Shown here: in pieces, positions 32,959 to 44,393 of the stretch
How positions within the stretch are numbered: position 1 is the first letter of the stretch
How the letters are laid out: each line of letters opens with the position of its first letter
Source: Cryptomeria japonica
Lineage: Eukaryota; Streptophyta; Pinopsida; Cupressales; Cupressaceae
Direction: 5' to 3'
Length of the DNA: 64,000 bases
Assembly (NCBI RefSeq): GCF_030272615.1
Contig: NC_081414.1
Span: 812,237,069 to 812,301,068 of the forward strand
The notes under the pieces: generated by a model
Told to the model about the DNA's origin: nothing
Seen by the model: the letters and a program-made list of their open reading frames with translations, nothing else
The model's database searches: none
Made by a program: the position numbers and the translations under genes

Positions 32959-35900
32959 ATGAGTTTTACAACAATAAGCCCTACTTACACTATTCCCGTT
33001 AGACGAAGCCATAGAATTAAGTCTTTCCGAGGTTTAACTACCGAGGAGATGGAACCTAATTTGAGTAGCCTTTTTAACGAGGACATGGGTAATTCCTCTA
33101 ATCCTCCTAATGATGAAGAAGCTCTCCATGAAGTTTCCGTTGAACAACTTTCGAAATTGGACAACCAATTTGACGATTTTCACCAATGGATGTCTCATGA
33201 GTGTCCCGATAGTCAAGCTCTTCCTTTAATTGAGGGTCTAAAACGCATGCTTCAAAGTGATAAGAATGGAATTGATGTTTTGCGTGGTATTGCACACATT
33301 GTGGATTCGAATGTGATGCCTATGAAGAGTTGTGCTGAATCTTTAGGTTATACACAACCTCCTACACAAGTCAATCATTCTATTCCTTTGACCACTCCTA
33401 TTGCTAGTATACCTACCTTTACATCAAACATAATGGCTACCTCTATACAAGACATTCCTCCTGTGATTACTAGTCATGGGGGCAATCCTCCTTCTTCAAT
33501 TAATCCTCTTCCTTCATTCAATCCAACTTCTCCGTACATTCCTTCAATGAGTGTTCCTATTACATCTTCACAAATGAACATGACGCAAGGGGGCAATCCA
33601 TTTAACCATTCCATTCCTCCTTGTAGTGTTCCTCCTATCCAATCATCCCCTATGGTTGACTATCATAGGGTCCCACCACCTTACTCTTTACCCTCTTTCA
33701 ATAACATAACACCTCCATCTCAATCTAACACATCCAATATGAATTCTTCAACTGAAGCGACCATTAACAATCTAGCACAAACTGTCTCTTCTTTACAGCA
33801 ACAAATTGCCTCTATGAATCAATCTAAGTTTAGTGTGCCCACATTTGATGTTGCGAGCCCACTCTCTCTTGACATTGTTCGAGCTATCCCTCCTAAACAT
33901 GTTGAAATCCTGCATTTGGAACTTTATAATGGTAAAGGAGATCCTCTAACACATGTTAAGACTTTTCAAACAATTTGTACTGATTTTGCTTACGACCCAA
34001 GGTTGCTTGCGAAACTATTCACTAGAACATTAAGAGATAAAGCCCTACAATGGTATTGCTCGTTGCCTTCTTATTCTATTACTTCTTTTGAACAACTTGC
34101 AAATGCTTTCATTCAACAATTTCAAAACAATATAAGTCCTAAAGTTACTTTGATTGATTTAATGCATTGTAAACAAGGTGTTAAAGAAAAAGTGACTGAT
34201 TTCATTGGTAGATATAAGCATTTGTATGCTCAAATTTCTTTTTCAGTGCCTGATAATGATATTCAAAGAATCTTTATTTCTAATTTGCAAAAAGATATTC
34301 GAGACAAACTTCTGTTTTCTGAGTTTACTTCTTTCCAACAGTTGTGTGCCACTCTTCACAATTATCAACTGACTGTGAGTCAAATGGAACAATCACATCC
34401 TATGGCTCCGAGTGATAAGGGTGATAGCAGTCAACAACCATTTGGGAAGTTTAAACCGAACAGAGATTCCATCAAATTCAATGAAAACATCATCAACAAC
34501 AATGTGAATGCAGCATCAGGTGTGCCTCCTATTTCTAAATTTTTCAGGAAAGAAAGAAAGTATACTCCTTTGAATGAATCATTGCATGATATTATGAATA
34601 AGTTATTGGGACAAAATGTGCTTACTCTTCCTCCTGTACGACAAATTGATCCTGCAAAGATTACTTCACCTTATTTTGATCACAAAGCCTTTTGTCATTT
34701 TCATCGTCAGCCTGGGCATGATACTGAAAAATGTTTTTCTTTAAAGGGTAAAATTCAAGATTTGATTGATAATAATACTATTTCTGTTTCTGGAGTGAAT
34801 GATAAAGGCAACACATCTGTAGCTCCTCCTAACCAAAATCTTCAGATTTTTACTGATCCATTACCTTCTCATACCTCTCATACCTCTAATGCGATTGAGG
34901 CTAATGATTCCTCTTTCTCATTTGATGGTCTTGTGTCTATGGCTCCGAATGTGATTAACTTTGTAGAGCAGCAAGAAATCCCTAAAGAACCTTCCATCAC
35001 ATTTGATTCTAGTGAAACCATTAGAGCACCTGCTGGTCCTTTATACATAGTTGCAAAAGTCAAGAATACACCTTGCCGTGGAGTGCTTATTGATCCTTCG
35101 TGCATGATTAATGTTATTACTGAAGAATTTCTTTTTACTTTGCAATTGAATCAAGTGATCTATGACAAAACAGATGTGATTGTGAAATTATTTGATGCAT
35201 TTTCTTCTCCTGCAATTGGTTCTATTACATTGCCTATTGAGGTCCATAACAAATCCCTTGATGTGAACTTTGCTATTATTCCTTCTTCCGAACAATTTCG
35301 TGTGAAGCTTGGCTATCCTTGGCTATCTTCCATGAAGGCTATTGCTTCTCCTATTCACAAGTGCTTGAAATTTCCCCATAATGGTGAAGTTGTTACTGTC
35401 AATCATAGTCTCTTTAAACCAGCTGAAAGAACCTCTAGTGTTCCTCTTGATTACTTTTGGCCTAAACAATTCCAATCTCTTCCTCCGCGAAGTGATCATC
35501 TTTTCAAATCTTATCAAAAGTGGAAAACAGATATGATCCTATCTCTAAGTGAACCTAGAACACCTAAACTTGACATTCCTATCATTCTTGAGAAGGAAAT
35601 TCTTCCTTTGAAAGACAAAACTAATGTCTTGCCCCAAGAAGATTCCCAACCCGTCCCCATGGATGTGACTATGTCTATGCCTAATAAACTTCCTAAGAGT
35701 AGATCTATACCTCCTCGTCATGATGGACTTGGTCTTCTCCCTAAACCAAAAATTCCTCCTTTATATGGAGCAGTTCCTCCTCCTGTCTTTTATAGAGAGA
35801 AGAGACCTTCTTCTTCTCCTATTATCCAGCCTAAGAGACCACAACCTAAACACCCAAGTGATAAGGATGAGAACATTCCTCCTCCTCTATCTTCTACACT

Positions 35901-36378
35901 TCCTACTAAGACTAGACGTAATCGTTCTGCATGGGAACGCCGACGAAAGCGTCGTCTTAGGGCTCAAGCAGCTGCTTCTCAAACTTTGCAATCTCCAAAA
36001 ACACCTTCAACAAGCATTATTCCATTTTCTCCTCAGCCGGATATTGAGCCTAAATCTCCTAAACATAAGATGCATGATGGTCTTGATCCTGTGCGAGTTA
36101 AAGATCCTATTTTTATAAATCTTGATGATGATATAGATGAAAATGTTATTCATGATGAAAATGTTACTCCTCTTACTTCTGACAGTGAATATGAACTTGT
36201 TGATGTTGATAACCATTTATCTAATGAATTTTCTAAAGCACTTATCCTAGCTCCTAGACAAGAACAATGTGGCTTGGAACATGAACATAGCCCTTGTTTG
36301 GATCTTGTGATAGCTCCATCTGCTGTGTTGGATGTTCCTCCTCTAGCGTGTTCCCTGCCTTCCCGAAACATTGATTAG
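32959..36378 (+). CDS. Gypsy gag-protease polyprotein, 1,139 residues, intact frame
   Basis: Open from the ATG at 32,959 to the TAG at 36,378. Residues 1-290 are Pro/Ser/Asn-rich and probably disordered, with a short helix (NNLAQTVSSLQQQIASMNQ, about 270-288). Residues about 315-470 are the Retrotrans_gag domain (LELYNGKGDPLTHVKTF; ALQWYCSLP; FIQQF). Residues 579-592 are the plant Gypsy knuckle variant CHFHRQPGHDTEKC. Residues about 690-800 are a retropepsin-like domain, but its active-site loop reads VLIDPSCMINVIT instead of D-S/T/G-G, so catalysis is doubtful. YPWLSSMKAI near 786 is a usual downstream block. The C-terminus is basic (RRNRSAWERRRKRR, about residue 990) and then acidic. It would form particles and package RNA. 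No polymerase follows. Confidence 0.9.
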   Translation: MSFTTISPTYTIPVRRSHRIKSFRGLTTEEMEPNLSSLFNEDMGNSSNPPNDEEALHEVSVEQLSKLDNQFDDFHQWMSHECPDSQALPLIEGLKRMLQSDKNGIDVLRGIAHIVDSNVMPMKSCAESLGYTQPPTQVNHSIPLTTPIASIPTFTSNIMATSIQDIPPVITSHGGNPPSSINPLPSFNPTSPYIPSMSVPITSSQMNMTQGGNPFNHSIPPCSVPPIQSSPMVDYHRVPPPYSLPSFNNITPPSQSNTSNMNSSTEATINNLAQTVSSLQQQIASMNQSKFSVPTFDVASPLSLDIVRAIPPKHVEILHLELYNGKGDPLTHVKTFQTICTDFAYDPRLLAKLFTRTLRDKALQWYCSLPSYSITSFEQLANAFIQQFQNNISPKVTLIDLMHCKQGVKEKVTDFIGRYKHLYAQISFSVPDNDIQRIFISNLQKDIRDKLLFSEFTSFQQLCATLHNYQLTVSQMEQSHPMAPSDKGDSSQQPFGKFKPNRDSIKFNENIINNNVNAASGVPPISKFFRKERKYTPLNESLHDIMNKLLGQNVLTLPPVRQIDPAKITSPYFDHKAFCHFHRQPGHDTEKCFSLKGKIQDLIDNNTISVSGVNDKGNTSVAPPNQNLQIFTDPLPSHTSHTSNAIEANDSSFSFDGLVSMAPNVINFVEQQEIPKEPSITFDSSETIRAPAGPLYIVAKVKNTPCRGVLIDPSCMINVITEEFLFTLQLNQVIYDKTDVIVKLFDAFSSPAIGSITLPIEVHNKSLDVNFAIIPSSEQFRVKLGYPWLSSMKAIASPIHKCLKFPHNGEVVTVNHSLFKPAERTSSVPLDYFWPKQFQSLPPRSDHLFKSYQKWKTDMILSLSEPRTPKLDIPIILEKEILPLKDKTNVLPQEDSQPVPMDVTMSMPNKLPKSRSIPPRHDGLGLLPKPKIPPLYGAVPPPVFYREKRPSSSPIIQPKRPQPKHPSDKDENIPPPLSSTLPTKTRRNRSAWERRRKRRLRAQAAASQTLQSPKTPSTSIIPFSPQPDIEPKSPKHKMHDGLDPVRVKDPIFINLDDDIDENVIHDENVTPLTSDSEYELVDVDNHLSNEFSKALILAPRQEQCGLEHEHSPCLDLVIAPSAVLDVPPLACSLPSRNID

Positions 36379-37152
36379 CAAGATCGGGGGGTAGATGACA
36401 TGCTAGACTAGTTACATTAGCATAGTAGATTCTCTCCCCCTCCCTTTTGTTACTTCTTCTATATGTTATTCTCATTCTTCTATTTGTCGTCCTTAGTGTT
36501 GTCTACTTGAGGACGATGCAAAGCATTGAGATCTCTTTGGTCTCTCTCATGTTGACTCAAAAGACACATGTGTTCCCTTCTTCTAGGTGACCTTCCTTGA
36601 TTGGGGAATGAAGAACAATTATGCATACATACATATGATATATACATGACTTATCATACAGCATACTGACCCCGAGGAAAGCGAAGTCACCTCATGCTTT
36701 GTGTTTGTGTTCATTATCCTTGGGTTTATCTCATACTTGGGGGCTAAATCTTTGCGATAATGTGCTCCTTTTCCTTTCTCATTTTTTATGTGTATCACTA
36801 CGTTAAAACAATCACCCCCGTTGAGGCGTGTGCGATTGCTTTAACGTAGGGGGGCATACACCCTGTCTATCCCTTCACGATACTTGAAAATTTCTGGGCA
36901 AACTTAGCTTTGCCTTGAAAATTTTTGATATCTTTCTTGCATGACTCATAGTGAGGGAACCTTACTACTGATAGTCATGGTTCTCCCTCGTGATCTTCCC
37001 TTTTACTTTGTCAATTGAAGTCATAAGATCCTTAGCCCACTGGGGGCTTGGTGTATCTTGCTTCCTTGACGTGGTGAAAGTCTTTCAACGTTGTTTCCTT
37101 GTACTTTACCGGAAGTATGAGTATACATACTCCCGCTAAAGTGGGGGCTAAA
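36379..37152 (+). other. 3' non-coding region of the gag-protease element
   Basis: No coding frame. It contains CTCATACTTGGGGGCTAAAT and the closely similar AAAGTGGGGGCTAAATG just before the LTR, two purine-tract-like sites about 400 bp apart. An inverted pair (TTAAAACAATCACCCCCGTT near 36,803 and GCGATTGCTTTAACGTAGG near 36,830) could form a hairpin. This segment is conserved, inverted, at about 56,600-56,900. Confidence 0.6.
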
Positions 37153-38381
37153 TGTAGCGTCCTAAAATTGCGACACTTGCAATTTCGACTGCATTTCGGT
37201 CTTCACGATGGCGACGCAACACGCAACCTGAATGGAGACCCCAAAACTTGCTCATGACACTGAAAACTGCATTTCTCAAGCACCATTGGCCTGAACCCCC
37301 TTGCACGTCATTGTCCTGGAGGTGGGACCAAAACGCCCAGCGCCCTGGTCCCTCAGGACCAGGGAGCCCAGCGCCCTAGTCCCTGGGTCCTATTTTGGGC
37401 CCGGTTTCCTAAGTGATATCGGGTCTTTTTGATTGCAATTTGGGAAATATACTTCCTTGGTCGGCCTAAGGTCGGAAAAATCAGTCTATCAGCCCTAAAT
37501 GACAAGTATATAAACTACATTTTCCTCTTTCATTCGATATGATGGAAAAGGCGTGGAAACTATACTCAAGCATTCAAGTATTCAAGCATTCCTTCAAGCA
37601 ATTGATCATTCCAAGTCTCCATTCAAGGCTAAGTGTTGCATTCAAGTCAAGGATTCAACCATTGAAGAGGAGATCATTTACTACATGCTACTACAACATA
37701 CAACATACAACATCTAAACCTTTGCACATAAGGATACCAACATCCTTAGAACAAGGTATTAGTACTTGTTTTACAGTCATTTACATTTACAGCTCTTGCT
37801 CATTTCTTGGTTAATTCCAAAACCCGGGTTTGACCTAAAGGCAAACCCCTAATCCCTAACCCCCCAATCGTCTTCGCTTTTCTGTGTGTAGGTTGCAGGT
37901 ACGCGGCTGAGATTGAAGATCTAGAATCCTTGTGCAGAGACGAACAGATCCCCCTTCGTTTCGCGGATTTTCCGGAGGACCGTGGCACCGGGCGCCATCG
38001 TCCCGACAACTTTTTCTCAAATTTGCAGGACAGCGCCGTATCGACATTCTACTACTAATTCCAGGTCCGTAGCTTCATCCTATAACCTAAACTCAGTTTA
38101 TAAGCGAATCTTTATGACTTTCTATGCATTCTTAGCTTAATTTCCTTAATCAACATTCTTTACAAAAGAGGGTAGCTTTGCTTTCCAAACCCTTGAAATT
38201 CATCTAGCATCCAATCTTACCTTGTGTGGGATTGGATCTTATGAGTTTCAACCCCTCTTTTGAATGTAAAGTCTCCCCCCTAAGTGAAAACCCATCGAAT
38301 CCTAGCAAACCTCCCTTCTCTCTCCTCGGAGTTGGAAGAGGGGAGACCAACTAGGGTTCGACCGCGATTTTCCGCTTTACA
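37153..38381 (+). repeat. 3' LTR of the gag-protease Gypsy element
   Basis: Matches 30,488-31,778 apart from about 25 visible substitutions and the loss of two 31-bp units. Ends TTTACA and is followed by the AGAGG duplication. Confidence 0.9.
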
Positions 38382-38683
38382 AGAGGTACCAAGAACACTT
38401 GCAAGCAAAATACCTGTCACAAGAGAAGAATGGAGGTTAAAAGAAATAATTGCTCTGATGAAGAAGATTATCATTCAGAGAGTCAATCAATTAAAATGTA
38501 CAATACAATCCTTATAAAAGGAGAATGTGCAACCCTAAAGTTGTGCAACCCTAAAGAAACCCTAAAGGGATAATATGTATTTATGTACCATATTATTAAA
38601 TGCCTAAGTTTATCTTAAGTGTAGACGATAATAGACTAATAATTAAATAAATAATTATTAGCTAATACCAAATAACTCTAACA
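38382..38683 (-). repeat. Remainder of the minus-strand non-autonomous LTR
   Basis: Continues the LTR begun at 30,458. On the minus strand it starts TGTTAGAGTTATTTGG. The adjoining plus-strand CCCTCCCTTAAG (38,684-38,695) is the inverted polypurine tract. Confidence 0.8.
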
Positions 38684-40440
38684 CCCTCCCTTAAGATTAA
38701 CTTAGGGAGTAGCTAAAAAACTAAATGCATGAACCAAAAAAAGAACTACATGAAGAAGACAAATTTGGGTCTTGACAACAAGGCCTGATGAGGTACCCAA
38801 TCACAATCAAATCTCTATGAACCAGAGAAATAGAGAAAATGACATGAGGAAAAACTCTACTCCAAAAAGAGATGGAAAAAACAAGTGAAGGACTGAAGAA
38901 ATCCCCAAACAAGAGTGTTCCAAAAGATAGGAACAAAAGAAGAGCAGAAGAATCACTGAAGCACAAAGAACCTGCAAACACTGTTGAATAATAATTGTTG
39001 ATCTGAAGAACCTCCACTGAAATATAAGATGATCAGCTAGAGAAGACTATAATCTGCATGAGTACCTTCAAATAGCACTACTCGAATCAAATGTCAAGCA
39101 AAGGCAAACAACTGAACTCGAAGATACAAATGGCATAAAACACCAAAGCCTGAAGAGATGATCTAATGAACCAAGGAAGCATTTGAACAATAGTAGAATC
39201 CCCCCCCCCCCATAATATGGACAAGGGTGAGGGAAAAGTTCACTAAAAAGGACAACCAACAAGAACTACATGACGAAGAATGAGGAACATCGAAGGTGCA
39301 AAGAAAGTACATAGTGTCATGGAAGGAACAATTGCTTGACACACATCATGGGGATAATGTCATGGAAGGAACACTCACATGAAAAAGGTAGATGGCAAAC
39401 AAAGGCAAAAATTAACCCCCCCATGGCACTTTAAAATGTAGTGCATGTACAATAAGGCACAAGATGTGCAAGATCCCAAGTATACAATGCATAGTGACAC
39501 TTTATTTCAATGCGTTTGCATAAAGAAAATGCTTACAAAAAAATGTCTACAATGATCCGAAGAGACATAAAGCTAGAAATACAGAAAGAACAGCCAAAGA
39601 TGAGACATCCTACTCAAAGAAAGAGATCTTAGGCCCTGAAAAATCCAAGATATTCACTAGAGTACTGAAAAGCAAAAAACTGAATAAAATATACCTGAAG
39701 AAGAATCTGGAAAGAAAACTCATATGACTAGAAAGTGCATAGAATAAGCTTTCCAACGATATAATTTTTTCAAAAATGGAGTTTGGATGCTTGAGTTATG
39801 TCTCCTGGAGTGCAAAAATGAACTTCTGGATTTGACAGCAAAAAACACCATCAAAAAGGAAAAATCAGAAGATCAAACATCCAGATCTAAAGAGAGCTCA
39901 AAAAGAGTTTTCTAATGATATAAATTTTTTGAAAAAGCCCCTCCGTATGACCAAGTTATGGCAAAAAAAAAAACCCTCTTTTAGGGCATAAAGAGGGTAA
40001 AAAAATAAAAAATAAAAAATAATGATTTTTTTTTTCTAGGAAATTTTTTTGATGCATTTGCAGGTACATGCATAAAATTTTTTTGTGCCTCGTAAAGTGA
40101 GCTAATGAAAAAATCATGGCCCAGATGCCCTTGTCATCGAAATAGTTCAAATTATATATCAAAATGATTGGAAACGCCCTTTGGAAGCCAACAATGTGGT
40201 CTTTTTTGGGCCCAAACTACTCTAAATTTTTTTTAATGAATTTTCTAACGAATTTCTCAAAATTCATGCCCAAAAAAAGGGTAAAACCAAAAAAAGGGTC
40301 TAGAACAGAAATTTATTGAAATTTAACAAATTTTATATGGAAATGGGGGATTTTGGGGCATTCTAAGCTCAACAGTGAGGTCCATTTGAGCCCAAAATTA
40401 TTAGAAACAAAATAGCTACCCTAGCTGGATCTAATAAAAA
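38684..40440 (-). mobile_element. Internal region of a minus-strand non-autonomous LTR element, 5' end lost
   Basis: No gag or pol. On the minus strand its order matches the internal region at 9,994-11,975: an end with CTTGGTTC and TCATGGTTTGA-type words, the segment with GCAAACGCATTGAAATAAAG (about 39,498-39,518) and a leader with GGGCTCAAATGGACCTCAC. The GC-rich block of the other copy is absent. The left LTR is at 30,458-30,487 plus 38,382-38,683. The primer-binding site and right LTR are missing because the sequence changes to unit B DNA near 40,441. Confidence 0.75.
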
Positions 40441-40581
40441 AACAATAAATACACGAACTTTGTTACTTAATGAAATGAAATAGGTATTTTTGCCATTCTA
40501 ACTTAAAACATTTACCATTGGAAAACTTGAATAACTACCAGGAACAACACTTATGGTAGCAAGGAATTGATGAGTTGAAGT

Positions 40582-41495
40582 TGTTGGGATCCAAGAACAC
40601 TAAGAGGGAGGGGTGAATAAATGTTCTACTGGTAACACAAGATTTTATTCTTTTATACCATACACATATAAACCGATAAACAAATAAATATATAACTTGA
40701 AGAAAATAAACCATCCTCGTAAATGAACACCATAACACACAAAATTTATACGTGGAAAACCTCAAAGAGGAAAAACCACGGTGGGATTTGTGACCAACAA
40801 TATCAGTTCACTGGCCATATGAAAGGATATTATAGATAATGGGGGCCTACATATCTAGGAAGGCACACTGCCTAGAGCATACTACTCATCACTAAAGAGT
40901 CTCACTGACTACAAGTTTTTGCTGAAGTAAAAAAATAATATTAAACTCAAAAATACATATGCTATGCCAAATAGATTTTTGGTTCTAGCTTTGCTCTATA
41001 CCAGTTCATAAACCCTGAACCCTACTACCAATATCTCTTCTCCTCCAAGAATGCTTTCCAAGCCATCTACAGATCATTGCATGATATAACACTTGCATAC
41101 AAATTATCTACATACATATACTTCACATTATACGATTCTGCTATATTCTCCAATGTCGCAGCCTATGTCATATCCTTATCACATATTTCAAAATGACCTA
41201 GCAGACTGACCTATATACCCATTACAAACAATATGCCTTATGTCAGCTTGCATTCTTTTACAAAATTTATTCAATTTCGGGCTCGACAATAATTACAAAA
41301 TGATTTACTAAATAAATCTACCTTGATGTCGACTTCCTTCAAGTACTGATGTTAGTGTTGGTGTCGATGTAGCCTTGAATTCTCCAAAGATGATGTTTGT
41401 CAATATATGCCTCCTAATACCGATAAATGATTTCCATCCAAACTTGTTGCCATCAATGAGAATAAAATGAATCCGATGAGTGTTGATTGCCAACA
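40582..41495 (-). repeat. 3' LTR (left) of the minus-strand Copia-type element
   Basis: Plus strand starts TGTTGGGATCCAAGAACAC and ends GATTGCCAACA. About 914 bp. It contains the inverse of GTGGTTTTTCC and TTTTCCACGTATAAATTT (about 40,745-40,785), similar to the motif in the Copia LTR at 3,003. Confidence 0.9.
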
Positions 41496-41508
41496 ATCTC
41501 CCCCTTTG
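41496..41508 (-). other. Polypurine tract
   Basis: Minus strand AAAGGGGGAGAT adjoining the LTR. The flanking CATCAATGCCAAAGGGGGAG is the same as the tract context of the Copia at 8,479-8,500. Confidence 0.85.
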
Positions 41509-41743
41509 GCATTGATGGCAACACTCATGTGAAAAATGGATTCCCTGTTGGTTCAACTAAATTATTCTTCCCCTAAGCAATACACTCCTTTTCATATCAT
41601 GATATCCTTCCCATGTGATCATGTCTAATTTTTTTGATAATTTTTCACATATATACATACTCCCCTTTGGCATCAATGCCAAAGACCGGTGAAAGAATAA
41701 ATGAATACTGTTAATTTCACTAGAGCTTAACCAACTTCAAAAT

Positions 41744-44176
41744 TTATGGGTAAGTGTTATTCAACAACTGAAGATATGTATCGCAACCGGTTTTGAAAGT
41801 GTCAGATATAGATGCTAGTCCACTTAGTAAGTGGGCAAGTGTTTCCTTCTCCTTGAATTTTTTCGTTGTGGGTTTAGTAATCATATCCTTGCACTCTCTC
41901 TTATGAACACCTAGTGAATCCAATCTGGAACTCACCAATCCTGTAAGACTCCTTGGTCTCCTAGTGACTTTATCTCTCTCGTTCTAAAAAGCAAAAATTT
42001 GGTTCTCCAAGGAAAAAATATGTCCATCAACAAATGTGGTCAGTGTGGTTAATCCATCAAAAGAATTATCAATACTAGCTTCCTTATCATGTAACTCATT
42101 TAATATGCTATCTACATTAGCTATAAAAATTCCTATGTTACAACAAACCCTGTAGATATTTGTACCTTGTTTCAAACAATTCTCAATAAGAATGAGTTTT
42201 GCCTCAATTTTATTTTTCTCTGTTTCTATTATCTAGTCAAAAGCTGCTCTTTTAGTTGTAGTGAATCTTTCTAAAGCCTGTCGATCTGGAATCTACCTCG
42301 GAGATTGAAAATGGTTAGAAATATGCTTTGTTAGAGTTTTGAGCTTGCCGGAAGGGCTTGCTCCATCTTCAATCTGACAATCAAGTGTTTGTCTATGCAA
42401 TACTATAACTAATTGATCAATTATTCCCTTGTCTACACTACCCTCCTTTAATAGTTTCTGAGTTGCCATCATCATCAACTCGATGGGACTCATCTCAGTG
42501 ACGGATATCTTCTCAACCTGAGAAGTGTCAATTGCCAAAACCTTTGCCTGGGAATCAGTTTTAACTATCGATATAGATTCAGTTTCCTTTACCTTATCCT
42601 CTACAGCCTCTTTTTCACTAGTGGCTTCGCCACTTCGTGCAATGTCAATTACTGTCGATGGAGTATTATCCATAGTATTTACAATATCCTGTACATTTCC
42701 TTGCTCAAAAATAGTTTTAGTCGATATAGACTGTACACTCTCATTTACTATCGGTTGTGTCTGTATGTCTATAGTTACTGTCGGTTCTATTGTTGGTTTG
42801 GATCCAGAACCTAGTTGAGTGTCTATCTTATGAATTACATCATGGACATATGCAAACATCTTTTCTATTTTCTTCTCTCTTCTCTTCCTGTTAAAACCAG
42901 TTTTGACTTCAAGTGTCTTTTCTTCTGCTATAGCAAAATGCTCTATTTTGTCATCCAATGGGGCATCTAGCAACATTTTTGCATAGAGTTCAAATATACT
43001 ATCATCTACCTCATATCCAAGCTCAGTAATCCAGATTATCCTAGGTTTCACTACCTCCATAAGAGTTTCATCAGTTCTCACCATAAAAATGATATCAGTG
43101 GAGTACTTGTCGACAATTTTCTTTGATATTCTCTCCCCCTACCTCATGTTGTTTTGGATTGTTTTGAAATACCCCCAAAGTTTCTCATCTCTGATGGTAC
43201 CAAGACTAGTGATTGCTTCCTTGATCTGCATACCTATCGGTATGTCATGAGCCCAACACTTCTTGCCAAGACTAGGTAGCTCATTTAGGAAGCAAAGGAT
43301 TAAAAAAACAATTAAATTTCCATATCTGAAAGTTCCCTTCTTAACTCCCTTGATCTTCCCAAGGTTCAACATCAATTCACTCCTCATCTATTCACATAAA
43401 TCATATTTTTCATTATTCCTTAGCATCTGATATGCAGCGTGAATGCATGAACTAGCAACAGAATTCAATCAGTTGGATTTAGTTATCTTATAACCTATTA
43501 TCCTGCTTGAAAATTTCACATCAGTGTCAGTGATTGTGCTGATCCTCATTGATCTACTATCTAGAGTTGCAGTGGTGTGTTTCTCAATGTCTTTGTTGGA
43601 AATTTTCTTGCCAGGTTCTTGTCCGACTTTGGGTAAGCTAGTGACTGCTTGAATAGCCTCCTTCATGATCATGTAAGGCCTATCCAAGTAGATCAATTCA
43701 TTGTGAACCCTGCTCAAAATGTATCTGATGACTTCGTCCTTGAATTCTGGTATGTACAGGATATCGGTTAACCCTAAATCCTCAATTGTTGTGTATTCAA
43801 TTTTGATGGTTCTGGAGCCTCCTAGTATCATGGATTGATACATGTTTTTGATGTCTTATGTACCTAGATCCTCCAGGGTGTAGTGAATGTATGCCCTCAC
43901 GTCTTCAACATACATCACGCCATCAGGAACCCTTGAAAATGCTCCCACAGAGTCTTCCTTCTTAGCAATTTCGAGAACCTCCTTGAATATGGGTCTTAAC
44001 CTACCCTTAGCAAGGTAGGAGCTGAAGATCTAGATGCCATTTCGAAGAATACCTGAAAGTGAATGCTGGTGGAAGATTGATAACTGCTCGAAATAATTTT
44101 AGAATGCCTTCATTTTCTCTTAATTTGCCTTTTCCTTCGCTCTGAATGCTTGAATGCTCAGTGAGTGAAAATTAAT
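41744..44176 (-). pseudogene. Large unrecognised frame (about 810 codons) of the non-autonomous element
   Basis: One frame without any shift is readable from 44,176 down to a stop at 41,744. About ten nonsense codons break it (TAG near 44,031, 43,386, 43,137, 42,297, 42,239 and 41,985; TGA near 43,468; TAA near 44,125, 44,106 and 43,857). Every one could be a C-to-T change of CAG, CAA or CGA. Visible blocks: EKMKAF, FEQLSIFHQHSLSGILRNGI, GRLRPIFKEVLEIAKKED, DVRAYIHYTLEDLG, FRYGNLIVFLILCFLNELP, PRIIWITELGYEVDDSIFE, a Thr/Ser/Val/Glu-rich middle and a helical C-terminus. It has no CCHC, protease or polymerase motif. I do not recognise it. It takes the place that pol has in a normal Copia. Confidence 0.65.
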
Positions 44177-44393
44177 TCATTTACCCCTTTTTTCAGTGAA
44201 TAAAACCTAATATTTCTCTATAATAAATGCTTCATGAACAACCCTACGGATGTCGATTTCACAATCTTATGTCGAGTGAACCTTCATCAATGATGAACAC
44301 AACTCTCCATATCTCTTTTGGATCTCCTTAGATCTCCTCTGGGGCAATATGCAAGACTTTGCAATGACTTTGCCAACCCCTAAGGCTTATGCC

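Larger units (their letters stand above)
30488..38381 (+). mobile_element. Ty3/Gypsy-type element with gag-protease only
   Basis: A complete insertion: LTRs of 1,291 and 1,229 bp, TG...CA ends (5' copy ends AA), perfect AGAGG target duplications at 30,483-30,487 and 38,382-38,386, a primer-binding region at 31,782, one long open frame (32,959-36,378) and a purine tract (AAAGTGGGGGCTAAA) before the 3' LTR. No reverse transcriptase, RNase H or integrase is present, and there is no room for them (774 bp from stop to LTR). The LTRs differ by few substitutions, so insertion is relatively recent. It must have been moved by enzymes from a related autonomous element. Confidence 0.9.

Noticed and set aside
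35720-36216. Leu-rich frames overlapping the gag-protease C-terminus
   Set aside because: They are shadows of the real 32,959-36,378 frame in other phases.
42525-42818. Plus-strand Ser/Thr-rich frame of 97 codons
   Set aside because: It is the antisense of the large minus-strand frame, whose context (zinc knuckle, LTR polarity) supports the minus strand.
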